From NCBI GenBank assembly GCA_024195265.1, contig JAJLRJ010000007.1:32440948-32504947 (forward strand): 64,000 nucleotides of DNA. Direction: 5' to 3'. Source of the DNA: Dendrophyllia cribrosa. Lineage: Eukaryota; Cnidaria; Anthozoa; Scleractinia; Dendrophylliidae. The notes under the pieces are model-generated. The model made no database searches and was not told where the DNA came from. It saw only the letters and a program-made list of their open reading frames with translations. Shown one piece after another: positions 1 through 10,890 of the stretch. A program made the position numbers and the translations under genes. Numbering within the stretch: position 1 is the first letter of the stretch; the number at the start of each line of letters is the position of its first letter.

Positions 1-999
1 AATGTCTGCTGATGACCAGTACAATCCTTTACTATGTGCATGATGCAGTGATAGTCCCACGATGTTTATACAGTCCCACGATTGTCCATTTTAGAGCTGT
101 AGGACTGAATGAAACAAGATAACTTATTGAGTAATGGAACATCTGAGGCTACAGTTGTAGGAAAGTCTCAGCTATCATCTCTAAGCTATCATCTGGGTCC
201 TCACATCGCATGCAACAAGAAAGGTTGTACAAATGACAAACACTTTAACTATATTTCCAAGGACAAGAGTAGTTGTTCCAGATGTTGTTCGCAGAAGCTA
301 GCCTTGTATGCATGCCCTTGTTAATTCTGGGAAACATCTGAGCGCGGTAATGCATTCTATGTTCCGATTTTAGTCAACAGTGTACCCGTCAGGGGACGTA
401 TCCATAGGAGGGGCTCAGGGGGTGCCGGGTTCCTCCTTATTTTAGAAAGAATCTTAAATTCTGAAACATTTTTACTCCCTGCCCTGGCCCTCCCTCTTTT
501 GAGCATTGCCCATTCTCCTGACAGTGAAATCCTGTCTTGATATATAATTTATAAGTAAATAAATGTGCATTTTTAAATGGCTGTTTTGTTGACTATGACT
601 TCACTGTGTTTAGCAGTTTTCAAATTTCATCAAAATGGACAATTTAACCAGGAGAGTAGCAGTAGATATGTAGTCACATTAAAACAAGGAGAGCAATATA
701 AAAACTACAAGGCACATTGTTGTCTATTGAAACTAACAAGGTCGACATAAATAAAACAGAACTTAAAGATATTTGGGTAACAGGCAACTGTTGTTGTTGT
801 TTTCCCTTTTTGTTGGAAAGAACACTGACATCAAAAGCTGACAAACTGTTGACTCCTGGGCCCGGTTGTTCGAAAGCCGGTTAACGCTAAGCCGGTATTA
901 AAACTTAACCGAGGATTTAATTTCTCTTGTTAGAAGTGTTTTCAAAAGCTAATTACATGTATAAGTAACATGCGAAGATAAGTCAGAGACGAAACTAAT
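1..999. other. gene-free stretch
   Basis: No coding exon is recognisable. The longest open frame is 71 codons with no family resemblance. Around 858-930 there is a short low-copy-looking block (GCCGGTTAACGCTAAGCCGG and flanks) that reads like the end of a dispersed repeat. Confidence 0.5.
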
Positions 1000-1212
1000 C
1001 GAGTGACTGGTTATGAACCAGACTTCAATGGCGATAACAAAGGAGCTACAATTTGTGTTAAACAGTACTTGACCGTGTACATCTTGGGTTTTTTTTATCC
1101 CACGCTATGGGAATTCAATAGCACCATTTTTTTTTATTTCTATTGGCCAGTTGCTCGAACAAAAATTCAACATCTATTGTGGTTGTGCACGGTCACGGGA
1201 TTTTAAAAAACG

Positions 1213-1246
1213 CGACGTTTCGACCGTTCTACGGTCATTATCAAGC
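1213..1246 (-). repeat. Penelope-type 3' tail stem-loop
   Basis: Read on the minus strand this is a stem-loop with arms GACCG / CGGTC followed by GAAACGTCG. In Penelope-like elements such a stem followed by GAAAC belongs to the hammerhead-containing terminal repeat. Here the expected CTGATGA box is degraded (TTGATAATGA), so no active ribozyme is claimed. It lies downstream of the endonuclease remnant in the same orientation, which supports the assignment. Confidence 0.45.
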
Positions 1247-1556
1247 AAAAGTGAGGATAAGAATTTACATAAGGGAAATGGTCAAAACTATTGCACTCGG
1301 ACAGGAACCCACCATTTAACAAAAAGACTCGTGTTCTCTTTATGTACCCCCTCTCCCCCTCCTAAAAAGATGGTGTCTTGTTGGTATAGCCCCCATTCTA
1401 TCAGGAGTAGAAACTGAGAGAAAGATAAAAATATTCCTGTGCCATTTTACTAGCAATGCAAAAAGTACTAAATATATGGTTGAACAAAGAAGTGAAATAT
1501 GAAAAACGGGGTGTAAAAAACTGACAATAAAAGCATGCAATAAGAAATAATTAAAA

Positions 1557-1823
1557 CTATGTAAAAACTTTCGCACGAATTGAGTCACTTTGAACATTGA
1601 GACTTGGTCTCAGTTCGTGAATAAAAAACATCTCATAGACGAGACAGTCAAACTTGTTCTTGCATTTTTTAAGGATGGTGAAATTCTTGGTGAGATCATC
1701 CGGTGTACAGGAATGCTTATCACGAAAATGCTTGCCAATAGACGAAGACGTGTGTCAGTGTTCGTCCAGGCGTTGATGTCGTGTGAAACCAACATAACCT
1801 GCATCACACAGGTCACATTTACA
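1557..1823 (-). pseudogene. Penelope-like retroelement, GIY-YIG endonuclease end (broken)
   Basis: The minus-strand frame from 1823 to the stop at 1557-1559 gives 88 codons that read as the C-terminal GIY-YIG endonuclease of Penelope-like elements. It starts with a Cys pair (CDLCD), then YVGFT, then EH, SSSIGKHF, a Cys-rich FTILKKCKNKFDCLVYEM segment and the family-typical end LRPSLNVQSDSIRAKVF. Codon 23 is an in-frame TGA directly after the EH motif, and the usual RRHLHQR segment is shortened to RHQR. The upstream reverse transcriptase is missing. An inverted copy of part of the EH region lies at about 1824-1856, marking a rearranged 5' break. In an intact element this domain nicks target DNA for insertion; this copy is dead. 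Confidence 0.8.
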
Positions 1824-2187
1824 TCAACGCCTGGGCGAACACAGACACACATGATGGAGCGCATGGAAGAAAATACTCAAATACAGGCCACGAAGGGACC
1901 CAATGAACAAACAAAGACAACAGGTTACAAGTTAACACTTTATTTCGCAAATGTTGCAAAGCAAAACAAAGCTAAACAAAGCTCAATTCTAGTACCCAGT
2001 TTCCCTACTCGCATATTGTGCTTGGTTCACCTGTGGTTTCACCGTCGTGATTGCGAGTACATGGTAATCGACGGACTGGTTATGAAACCTTGCAGACTTC
2101 AATAGCGATAACAAAGGAGCTACAATTTATGTTGAACCGTACTTGACCCTGCACATCTTTGGTTTTTTTATCACACGCTATGACTGA

Positions 2188-2643
2188 ATAACTTTATTAA
2201 CTATGGCGAGTATGACTACATTAATTTTGCTACACACTGATCTTGTTTTTCAGGTCAGAATACCGCATACATGTGCTTTCGTTTATTAAAACCATTAAAT
2301 ATCCGTTAAATGAAGCAGTATGGCCAAGTTGTTAGCGGGCATTACCTCTAGATCTACTGGCAGAGTTGGCAACCTCTGTCACTGACGCTATAGATCAACG
2401 CACGTAACAGCACGTAAATGAGCAAGAGTCACAAATATCTGAAATATTTTGCGTAACAAACTGTTTATAACGTTTGCATTGACAATTTTTTGACATAACA
2501 CGGGGTGTCAGCGACACATCTGAAATACTTTTGCGTAACCTTAAATTTAAGGCGCTATAAAACCACCCGTTTCTTAAATTTTCTGCCATTTTATAGAAAT
2601 GTTTACCGTATTTGTGCACACAGTTCAGTAAAATTGGCAAAAC
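2188..2643. other. gene-free stretch
   Basis: AT-rich sequence before the start of duplicated unit A. I see no exon, repeat family or RNA gene in it. Confidence 0.4.
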
Positions 2644-3242
2644 TGACTGAAATAATTGTTGTTTATTGTACCACCGTAAAACTCGAACTCGTGGAGATTT
2701 GCATGAAAAAGTTCAAAATATTTAAAGCTAAGAAAAGCAGTACAAAGCGATAAAGGAGGCTTTAAAATGGCGTCACTCCTAGCAACCAACTTGATTAATC
2801 TTCAATTCGTTTTTTACGTTGCCGGTTTAATAACTCGGACTTCAGTCATCCCTTGAATTTTGTATTTAGCAATGCACATTGCAATTAACTTTTTGGGTCG
2901 CAGAAGCGAAGACAAGGAATGTCACGTAACCTGAACAACTGTAAAATGGAAGTTTTTGTTTTGTTTGAGATAACATCCATGTTTATGGATGATATTAAAG
3001 AACACCAAGAGGGATACCAATTTAAGTGCCTTTTCGAGGAGAATTCAACCATAATCAGTTTTTAGCGACACAAGCTGGAAAACTTCAATTTTTTTGACAA
3101 AACTGAACTGTTAGATATTTTGATAGTAAACCAGATGAAAATACAGATACTTAAATCCCGGTCAGTTCACTACTCGTAGAGTACTTATTTTACTTTGTTA
3201 TGAAAGGCAGCTTGAGTCGTCATGATCCTCAACATGTCGCAA

Positions 3243-3262
3243 TGAGTCAGCAGTTACGTAAT
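3243..3262 (+). promoter_or_regulatory. bZIP-type promoter motif pair, copy A
   Basis: TGAGTCAGCA (3243-3252) matches the AP-1/NF-E2 half of a Maf recognition element, and TTACGTAAT (3254-3262) matches a PAR/C-EBP type bZIP site. Both lie about 140-155 bp upstream of the exon 1 ATG. The same pair with the same spacing is kept in copy B (15519-15538) while surrounding sequence has diverged. Binding itself is inference. Confidence 0.4.
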
Positions 3263-3399
3263 AACGTGGGCTCAGTGATTAATATTCATGATTTGAGAGA
3301 TCACAAGACACCGTTGGCACCGTAACAGATCACAGTCAAGAGAAAGCCGAGGCGACTGTGTTCTGAGTGCTCGGCTGAAACGTTTGAATTTCAAAGAAC

Positions 3400-5859
3400 A
3401 TGTGTTTCCAAGTGACCTGTGATAAGTGTCAAAAGAAAACTTGGAGAGGTAAGCAAGTTCGATGTAAAAAAAGCGAGCAAAACTTGTAAACTTACGGTTC
3501 ATAAGCTTCACTTGACATGATGCAGTTTTAAAAAAATTAAAATATGACGCAGCCACTAAGCGCTACACAAAACACATAGCATAACCTGTGTGTAATTCTT
3601 GAAGATGTAGTTTAAATAGGGTTCACAAAACTTAATATAGTTTTTGACCCACACTTATAAAGAATAGCTGGGTAAACTTTCCAGGAGTTTTTGAAGTCTA
3701 GACCGTGTTGAATTACATGTCCTGCAGGTCTCGGTGTTAAAGCAATTTTACACGAAATTAATGCAACATTTTAAATATCCCAGCCGTTTCTAATAGGAAT
3801 TGTAAATGAAACTAAAATCCATAATCCAAGTTATTAACAACAGTGAAAGATTAGAAAAATACTGTCAATTTAGCCCAAAAAATGTACGAAATTTGCATAA
3901 TTATTTTAAAGTTATTTATTTTAGGTGATTCCACGGTTTTACATTGCGCATCACTTACTGCGCATAATTTCTTGCATCATTAGTGCGTGCACGAGTTCAC
4001 GCACATTTAGAACATAGAGGTTTCCTTTGAGACTACATGTATATAAAAAAGTTAGTGACTGTTTACTTGTAAACGAGCACGGGCACCCCATCTTTTTTTC
4101 CGTCCGTTCTAATCAAGTACCCAACACCTTTGAATGAGAAAAGAATCATTAAATTTCTATTGTTGAAAATCTAATAAATGATGAAAACAGTGCTGAACTG
4201 CAGTTTCTCTGAGGGTCTTCTCTGTTTTGCATTTTAGCATAGTTAATAGAACAAACTGGTTATGAAGCTCAACAAATTTCAAAAAGAGTGTACAAAGCTG
4301 CTTTGTTTTATGCTGAACGAACCGTGACCATACACATTGTTTTGTTTTAAAACGTGTGAGCCCAAATGTTTTTACTTTTTTGCTCATATGCATTTCATTG
4401 TGTTTTGCGCACGGTCAAGGCAAACGAACAAAAGAAATGGAGAACAAAAACATATAACAAAGGACTGACTGAGTTTCATAACCAGTTCTATTAACTATGA
4501 TTTTAGTAGTCAGGAAAACGGAATTTGTCTGATATTTTAATTGGCTTAGCGCTAAGTCCTATGTCCAACGCAAATTTGTATGCGATGTCTTCTTTAGCAT
4601 GTTCTCAGTCATGAGTTTTTGAGTTTTGAGAAGTTTTTAATTAATGGCAATGCACTTCTATAAATACACTGCTAAAATACAAAAATAGAGCATATTCAAT
4701 GCTGACAGCTCCTTAATCAACATGAGCACCCCCATATTTTATTTTAAAATTGAAGTTCTCATATAATGAATATGTCGTAGGTAAATTAAAGTTTGAATAA
4801 GAATCTATTGTAAGTTCTTTTTCAGTGCAATTACCTTATTATCTTTCTGATAATGCGTAACTCAAATATTTCCTAAATAATCTGCTCGCATCTTGGTTAA
4901 ATTCCATAAAAATATCTGTTTCAACATAAATATTCCCCTTTACAAGCAATATATAGAAAAAACTAAATGATCCAGTGAGTTTCAATTTTTTTTAATCCAG
5001 AAACATACCCATACATGTACCGCAAGAAGGTCCTTCAGACAATTCTCCCAATATCATGCAATTTTGACCATAGACTTGCTCTACACAAACCAAGTCATGT
5101 TGCCAGTCCTATTGTTTTTATCAGATCCTCAATCAAACATCATTTTTCCTCTGATTTGTAACATGTAAAAAGATACAGAACTGCATAATGAGGGAGGAAT
5201 GGGAGTAGCATCGTGGACCAGCAGCAACCGGATTTGTTCAAAATCGTAACTTGGTGTTTGTGTAAAACTGTTTTAGAGCTTTGAAATTGATAACTCTAAC
5301 TGGTTTGAATATTAGGTGTAATGTTGCTGCTTTTCTTGCTTTTAAATTTCCCACGCGCGGCCATGTTTTTGTTTGCAAAGCTTGATGGAGGATTCAGAGG
5401 ATTATGATGTCAATGTGTTATCCTGCGTTTTAAATATACCTTCTTAATTCAGCATTGCGTGAATTTGGAGATAAATACATGTATGTCCTTCTTATGCTTA
5501 TTCCAGCTTAATAATGTACGGTTCTACTGCAGTGTTCTTCATATTTAGATATCCGACAACGCAGGTACATCACAAATTACCAAAAAGAAAACATGGCGGT
5601 GATCAGGTAATTTAAACTTAAAACCGAACATTTCACATTCAAACCAGTTATGGAGATATCGTATTTAAACCCCAGGACCAGTTAAAGAGAACTGTAAAGT
5701 AATTTAGAGCTTAAATTGTTTTTTAGTAGAGATTCCCTGTATAATGTGTGACTTTTTTATCTTTGTGTTTTAGGGTGTGGCCGGCATGCAGAACAAGTGA
5801 TGAAGAACGTGCCTGAGGATCAGAAGTGCCTGTGTCCTCGAGATAGTACATGTAAATAA
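3400..5859 (+). CDS. small Cys/His-rich putative zinc-binding protein, copy A (2 exons, 44 aa)
   Basis: Exon 1 is 3400-3448 and exon 2 is 5774-5859; the intron starts GTAAGC and ends TTTTAG. Exon 1 encodes MCFQVTCDKCQKKTWR and the first base of a Gly codon. Exon 2 continues GCGRHAEQVMKNVPEDQ, then KCLCPRDSTCK and a stop. Potential metal ligands are C2, C7, C10, C18, H21, C35 and C37. The pattern CxxC, then TTW-x-GCGxH, then CxC resembles a family of very small uncharacterised proteins that I recall from plants, fungi, bacteria and invertebrates; no function is known to me. AATAAA overlaps the stop codon (5855-5860). The second copy keeps the same frame with only a few, mostly conservative, changes, which argues for a real coding gene. 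It is too short for standard ORF cut-offs. Confidence 0.8.
5550..5606 (+). other. conserved exon-like block inside the intron of copy A
   Basis: The block follows a plausible acceptor (CATATTTAG) and ends ATGGCGGTGATCAG before GTAATT, a usable donor. It is conserved in copy B (22511-22568). Joined to exon 2 it would shift that exon's frame, giving an 18-residue peptide starting MAVIRVWP. It could be an alternative first exon, a cassette exon that ends the frame, or a regulatory block. Conservation is seen; a role is inference. Confidence 0.3.
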
Positions 5860-6146
5860 ATCAACTCATTTCATGGTGTATCATTTCAGGTGAGCACTGT
5901 AAAAGACATGTATTGTTAATAAAAGTAGTTTGAGTGCTCATCATATGCAGCCATTTTTATACATGTACACTGTATAGCTGTCTCTCTCTGAGTGACCACT
6001 CTTGAAAACCGCTTTCTCCTTTCAGCAACCATCTTTAAAAAAACGGCTGTTTGAAACATTTCTCACATGAATACTGTATTTAGATTTCAGTGTTGGCGAC
6101 CATCTCCTGTATTTAATCAAGTGTCACACATGACCTGGAGAACACT

Positions 6147-6184
6147 ACTTTTACTAGCTCCAACTTGTTGGAGCTAGTAAAAGT
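6147..6184. repeat. perfect 18-bp hairpin
   Basis: Arms ACTTTTACTAGCTCCAAC and its exact reverse complement are separated by TT. Copy B has only a diverged left half at about 23113, so the palindrome is not ancestral to both copies or was lost in B. Confidence 0.6.
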
Positions 6185-7127
6185 GTGTTGTATGCTAATC
6201 AGTCTACTTGTTTTTCTTGTATGCTATAAATTTCCTCTTTGCACAAAAGCGCAGTTGTTTTAATTCTAAAGGGACACGCTTTTGAACGAAGTTTATAAAC
6301 CTGATAATACACTACTGCTTGTTTTTTAAACAGTACATATGCTATAGCCTAATCTATAATAATCATGTTACACCACGTGACTAACAAACCATTTGCTTAG
6401 TCGTTCCTGATTAAAATGTGGTTGTAGTTCTTGCCAAAATCGGTATTCATTCACCGATAGCACGATACACTAAAATTTGGTTAATGTAGCTTTGCTCATT
6501 GTCCGCTTCTTGCAGCAGGTAATTTTCCTGTGTGTTTAGCATGTTCCATGTTATAACAAGAAAAAGAGTCTAGGCTTTTTATTGAGTTAAGGTTTTGTAT
6601 GAATCATATATGGTGCCTAAGTGACCTTTGCAAAATGAAAATTGTGACCATTACCTCAAGCAATTATGTCTCCTTATTTTGTTTTTGTTATTCATGTCTT
6701 TTGCAGGTGCTTATACATGATTGTAGCTATGGAGTGACTTTCGCCTGTTGTAGTGTTTTGTATGTATTCATGCACCAGCATCGAGGACTGCACACCACCA
6801 AAATAGTTACATGTATTATTGCACATAACTCGGCTTATTGATAATTTTTGATAACTGCTTTACAAGGACCACAATGTTCATGGCTGTCCTTGATATGCCA
6901 AATTGTGTCAGTTGCCATAACTATGTATTAAGAAGTTTAATGTAATTTAATACTGATAAAGCTGCTGACAACTATTGCAGTTCTGAGATGAAAGTTTGGA
7001 TTATGTATTTTTTTTTCTGATCTTTTGTACCAGTGAGTGTATTAATAATATCTTAATTTAAACGATCAAGAAGTGCATTTCTCCATTGATTGTTACATTT
7101 TTCTGCAAAGTAATAAAATGGCATAAA

Positions 7128-7284
7128 ATAAGAGGCTCAGCCGAGTTTTTTAACCGACTGCGAGGTGTTTGAATACCTGATGCATGAAACACTCTGAATA
7201 CTACGTGGCTCAACATTTATTTGTACCCTTCACATTCTCATTGCCACAAATTACCACCTTATTACCCACGATCTGCTCCCGTAC
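7128..7284. other. spacer with junction repeat
   Basis: This is the end of copy A and the start of the inter-copy spacer. It contains CTACGTGGCTCAACATTT at 7201-7218, which recurs exactly at 8066-8083 immediately before copy B begins. Confidence 0.5.
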
Positions 7285-7358
7285 GGCCTCGTGGCTCAAG
7301 CCGTAGAGCGGCGGAAGATGTAATCCGGAGGTCGTGGGTTCGAATCCCACCGAGGTCA
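7285..7358 (+). repeat. tRNA-like sequence, probably a tRNA-derived SINE head
   Basis: The 7-bp acceptor arms GGCCTCG / CGAGGTC pair (one G-T), the D arm is GCTC / GAGC and the T arm is GTGGG / CCCAC around TTCGAAT. The B-box GGTTCGAATCC is intact. The anticodon stem has only four pairs (CGGA / TCCG) and an eight-base loop, AGATGTAA, in which GTA could be read as a Tyr anticodon. A T-run terminator follows at 7362. The imperfect anticodon arm and repeat-rich setting favour a SINE head or tRNA pseudogene over a working tRNA. Confidence 0.6.
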
Positions 7359-7451
7359 AAGATTTTTTTCTTTCCCTCGTGTGGTCCCTCATTTCCTTAC
7401 TTGGGCTGACGCTCAGTACAGGGAAATTTATGATTGACCTTAGCGCTTTAA

Positions 7452-7860
7452 GGCGGGGGTACACATGAATTTGAATGAAATTTGAAGAGGTTTAAAGAAG
7501 GGATAGAAGAAAGAAAATGATTTTTGGAACACCAACAGACAGTCGATACCCACGCAAGAGTACCCCAGGTGGCTAGTGGACTAACTTGGTGTCCGCCTAT
7601 TAATTATTAACTACAAATTCTATTTTTAAAACTTCACTAAATCTTCAATATTTCTTATTTCTGTTAATTTTACCACTCCTTTCAGAAAAACTATTTCCTC
7701 CCAAACATACCCAAAAATCACCCAAAAATTCACAAAACACCCCACAACATAAATTCACGGGATGAGCAGAGAGTTTTTGGATTGCTTGAAACGTGAACGA
7801 GATATTTCCATTAAAGCCATGTCAAGTGGCGGAAAAATGGCGTTCATGTCTACCCCCGCC
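7452..7860. mobile_element. TTAA-flanked MITE, GGCGGG family, copy 1
   Basis: A 409-bp element bounded by TTAA on both sides (7448-7451, 7861-7864), with inverted ends GGCGGGGGTA / TACCCCCGCC. An inverted second copy lies at 39757-40127. TTAA target duplication is typical of piggyBac and Kolobok elements. No transposase frame is present. Confidence 0.75.
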
Positions 7861-7903
7861 TTAATTCACACACAGAGGTAATTCTCTGATTCCTTGTTTG
7901 TAT

Positions 7904-8050
7904 CCTGACTCGTCCCCAGTCGTCTCTCAATTAACGAGAGGAGCGCGAGGTGTGATGGGAAGGAGGACTTTCCCTTTCCTTTTCCTCCTTCCCATCACCC
8001 CCTTCGGTCTCCCGCGTCTTGCCTAGAAAGACGACTGGGGACGAGTCAGG
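7904..8050. mobile_element. foldback MITE
   Basis: A 147-bp palindromic element with ends CCTGACTCGTCCCCAGTCGT and the reverse complement, and inner arms GATGGGAAGGAGGA / TCCTCCTTCCCATC. It is flanked by TTTGTAT on both sides (7897-7903, 8051-8057), a 7- to 8-bp target duplication compatible with hAT-type movement. Confidence 0.7.
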
Positions 8051-8712
8051 TTTGTATCACCAGTGCTACGTGGCTCAACATTTGACTGAAATAATTGTTG
8101 TTTATTGTACCACTGTAAAACTCAAACTCGTACAGATTTGCATGGAAATTCAAAATATTTAAAGGTAGAAAAGCAGTACAAAGCGATAAAGGAGGCTTTA
8201 AAATGGCGTCACTCCTAGCAACCAACTTGATTGATCTTCATTTCGTTTTTTATGTTGTCGGACTTCGATCATTCCTTGAATTTTGTATTTAGCAATGCAC
8301 ATTTCAATAAACTTTTTGGGTCGCAGAAGAGAAGGCAAGGAATGTCGCAACTGCGAAATGGTTTTGTTTAAGATGACATCCGCGTCATGGGGATTGTGAT
8401 GTTTCTGGCTCGGAAAACTGTCAAACACGAAATGATTATAGAACACCAAAAGGAAGAAATCAATTCAAGTGACTTTTCGAAGAGAAATTCAAGACATTTA
8501 ACCATAATCAGTTCAGTTTAGCGATACAAGCTGGAAAACTTCAATTGTTTTGACAAATGAACTGAACTGTTAGGTACATGTATTTTGATAGTAAACCAGA
8601 TGAAAATCCAGACCCTTAAAGACCGGTTTCACTACTCGTAGAGTTCTTGTTTTACTTTGTTGTTGGCGAGCCTTAGCGAGGCAACCGCCTATTCTTTACA
8701 ATAGCGGGAAAA

Positions 8713-9007
8713 ATTGAAAATGAAACGAGACTTACCTGTAAGTCGAAGGTTGATTTGGATTCTATGAGTCATCAGCCGGGAGTTTAGGAGTTGTACAAGA
8801 GAGAGAGATCGAGAGAGCAGCGCATGCGTCAAATCAGGCTTTAGAGTATTAAATAATGATCTCAATGACAAAGACAAACATAAACCGATAAGGTGGGATA
8901 TAATAGAGATAGACAGGGAGGGCGTACAACTCCTATACTCCCGGCTGATGACTCATAGAATCCAAATCAACTTTCGACTTAAGGTAAGTCTCGTTTAATT
9001 TTCAATT
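8713..9007. repeat. 84-bp inverted repeat next to the DIRS remnant
   Basis: Arms 8713-8796 and 8924-9007 are near-perfect reverse complements (TGAGTCATCAGCCGGGAGT in the left arm) around a spacer containing GAGAGA runs. DIRS elements carry inverted terminal repeats, and this one lies just past the 3' end of the recombinase, so it is probably the DIRS terminus or a nested foldback. Confidence 0.55.
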
Positions 9008-9289
9008 CTACTTCGTCATCAGCCAAGGTCGTTACGGAGTGGTACGAGATTTTAGAGCTGTCATTGAGACATTCTAGACCATATAACAGTCACTGTGTAA
9101 CAGCCGGTCAATGATAGAATAAAATTATTCAATTTTATTATGGACTCAAAACACAAACATGAGAAATAGTCCAAACATGGAAATATCATCTACGCCACAA
9201 TATAACATTTTGGAAAAATTCTGAACAGCAATCTCGGTGATGTGTGCCACAAGCAAAAAAGGGGAACTTAAGAATATATTCTTAGGCAA

Positions 9290-10890
9290 GTCACTTCAAA
9301 ATAGCATCTCCCGAAATTAAACTCAGACTCAGTTGGTTTGTGGTAGTGTTGTTGAAAGGTCTTCTCGTTGGACCATCCTGCAGACAACATGATGCCTTTA
9401 ATGCTAGCGCTGTTGTCAGCAAGAAAGGAAGCGGAAGCGGCTCTAGTGCTATTGGCCTTTGAACTTCGAAACATCAATACCAGCAGTAGATAGGACTGCT
9501 TTGCACCATCTGGAGATGGTATCCTTGCTAACTGGGCCATGTGGTTTAACATGACTGAGGAGCAATTGTTTCGAGCCATTTCGGAATTGACTTGTTCTTT
9601 TAATGTACTCCTTTAAATGTGTGATAATACACAGTTTTTCGTCCTTTGGGTAGGATAAGAAGACAAGGGATATAATATGTGTTCCTACACGCGTCTGCTT
9701 CACTTTGTCAGTAACCTTGAAAATGCACTTGTTTGTAGACAGATCCATGTTCTCAGTTGTTAAATACTTTATCGTTTGACATCTCTGTCCGCTCAGGAGG
9801 CTCAGAAGAAATGCCAGCTTCAATATGTGAGTTACTTTAGGGCAAGTTCTGACGCTGAAGGTCTTCTACGAAAGTAAGACAATACAACACTCAAGTCCCA
9901 AATTGACTTATATCGGGGCAAGGCGGCAGGCGAGGCTCGAAAATTCCTTTCATAAAACGCTTGATGATTGGTAACTGTCCAAATGGCACAGATGAGTTAA
10001 CGTTCAACTGCATGATAGACGATAACATGCTCCTAGCAGTATTGATAGTACTGTATGAAGAACCCTTTTTCATACAACATGGACAAGAAATCTAAGGCCA
10101 TAGATAGAGGTGGTGATAAAATATCAGTGTTTTTGCTTACAAAACTCTAGCCACGTCTGAAGATAGCTCTGATACTGGGAGGTTGTACCGTCTCGCCACG
10201 ATGCAATGATGACGTCTATTGATCTAGTGGTGAGGCCAAGGCCTTCGAGTTTTTTCCTGACAGTAGACAGATAAGGAGACTCATTTTCTTGTGCAATGGA
10301 TGGTTGGTTTCTGGGGATTCGGGAAGACTCAGAAGTTTCCTGGACGGTGAGAGGGTAACTGGTTGAAGGAGGAGAAGAGATGTCAGAATTGGGTACCATG
10401 ACCGTGAGTTGGCCACTTTGGCACAACCATTACCCCTATCGCTCTGTCCTGGATTATCTTCTGAAGTACTCGTAGAACACAACTAAATGTTGGAAAACAA
10501 TAAAATCTAGTCTCAGCCCACGAGATAGTAAATGCATCAATATATAATGCCTCAGGGTCGGGTCTGAATGAGCAACATATAGGAAATTGTTTAGCATGCT
10601 TTCCTGAAAGGGAAGTTTGAAAACATTTAAGAGCAAATAGTGCTACCAGAAGTTCAAGGTAGTTTATATGATGTTGGGCCTCAGTAGTTAACCATCTCCC
10701 CCCTGTGGAGGTTTCATTCATAACAGCACCCCAACCCATGAGGGAAGCATCAGAGTGTAGCGTAATGTCAGCTGAAGGATGACATAGCTGGCATCTAAAT
10801 TATTTAGCCACCATCTCATTTCAAACACTCCTCTCTCCGAAATAGCCATGTCAGCTTCAAAATCTCCCTTAGAGTGTTTGAGAGCATAAA
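9290..10890 (-). pseudogene. DIRS-like retroelement: RNase H and tyrosine recombinase (decayed)
   Basis: Minus-strand frames, broken by shifts, read in the order expected for a DIRS element. The RNase H segment (about 10890-10600) contains EMRWWLNN, a DASLMGWGAV strand and HHINYLELLVALFALK. The recombinase N-terminal region (about 10430-9900) contains SYLQTWLEFCKQK and KGSSYSTINTARSML. The catalytic region (9823-9300) contains the first Arg (LLSGQRCQTI), NSTRAASAS, where the usual His of HSTRAAS is Asn, and the C-terminal WSNEKTFQQHYHKP with the candidate nucleophile Tyr. The upstream reverse transcriptase is missing. Frameshifts occur near 9450-9480 and at several upstream points. Intact elements insert a circular cDNA with this recombinase. 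Confidence 0.85.

Larger units (their letters stand above)
1000..2187. repeat. 115-bp direct repeats flanking a Penelope-like remnant
   Basis: Positions 1000-1117 and 2072-2187 are direct copies of one sequence, with only scattered differences; both contain 'cgataacaaaggagctacaa' followed by a T-run and 'cacgctatg'. The roughly 950 bp between them holds the 3' part of a Penelope-like retroelement on the minus strand. The repeats could be the element's own pseudo-LTRs or duplicated target DNA. The sequence shows the duplication directly; the cause is inference. Confidence 0.6.
2644..7127. repeat. segmental duplication, copy A (4.5 kb)
   Basis: This block is homologous, in order and orientation, to 8084-25077. 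Matches begin at 'gactgaaataattgttg' (2644 and 8084) and end at 'aaaatggcataaaata' (7127 and 25077). Collinear anchors include the promoter/exon 1 block (3180-3540 vs 15450-15795), the block starting near 4187 vs 18851, exon 2 (5774 vs 22735) and the 3' blocks (6330-7127 vs 24340-25077). Copy A largely lacks the insertions found in copy B, so it serves as the empty-site reference. It contains the complete small Cys/His-protein gene. Confidence 0.85.

Noticed and set aside
7285..7358. Functional tRNA-Tyr gene
   Set aside because: The anticodon stem has only four pairs, the loop has eight bases and the typical tRNA-Tyr intron is missing; a SINE head is more likely.
7210..7464. 84-codon minus-strand frame containing VGFEPTTSGL
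   Set aside because: This peptide is the translated antisense of a tRNA-like sequence and is a well-known spurious protein, not a gene.
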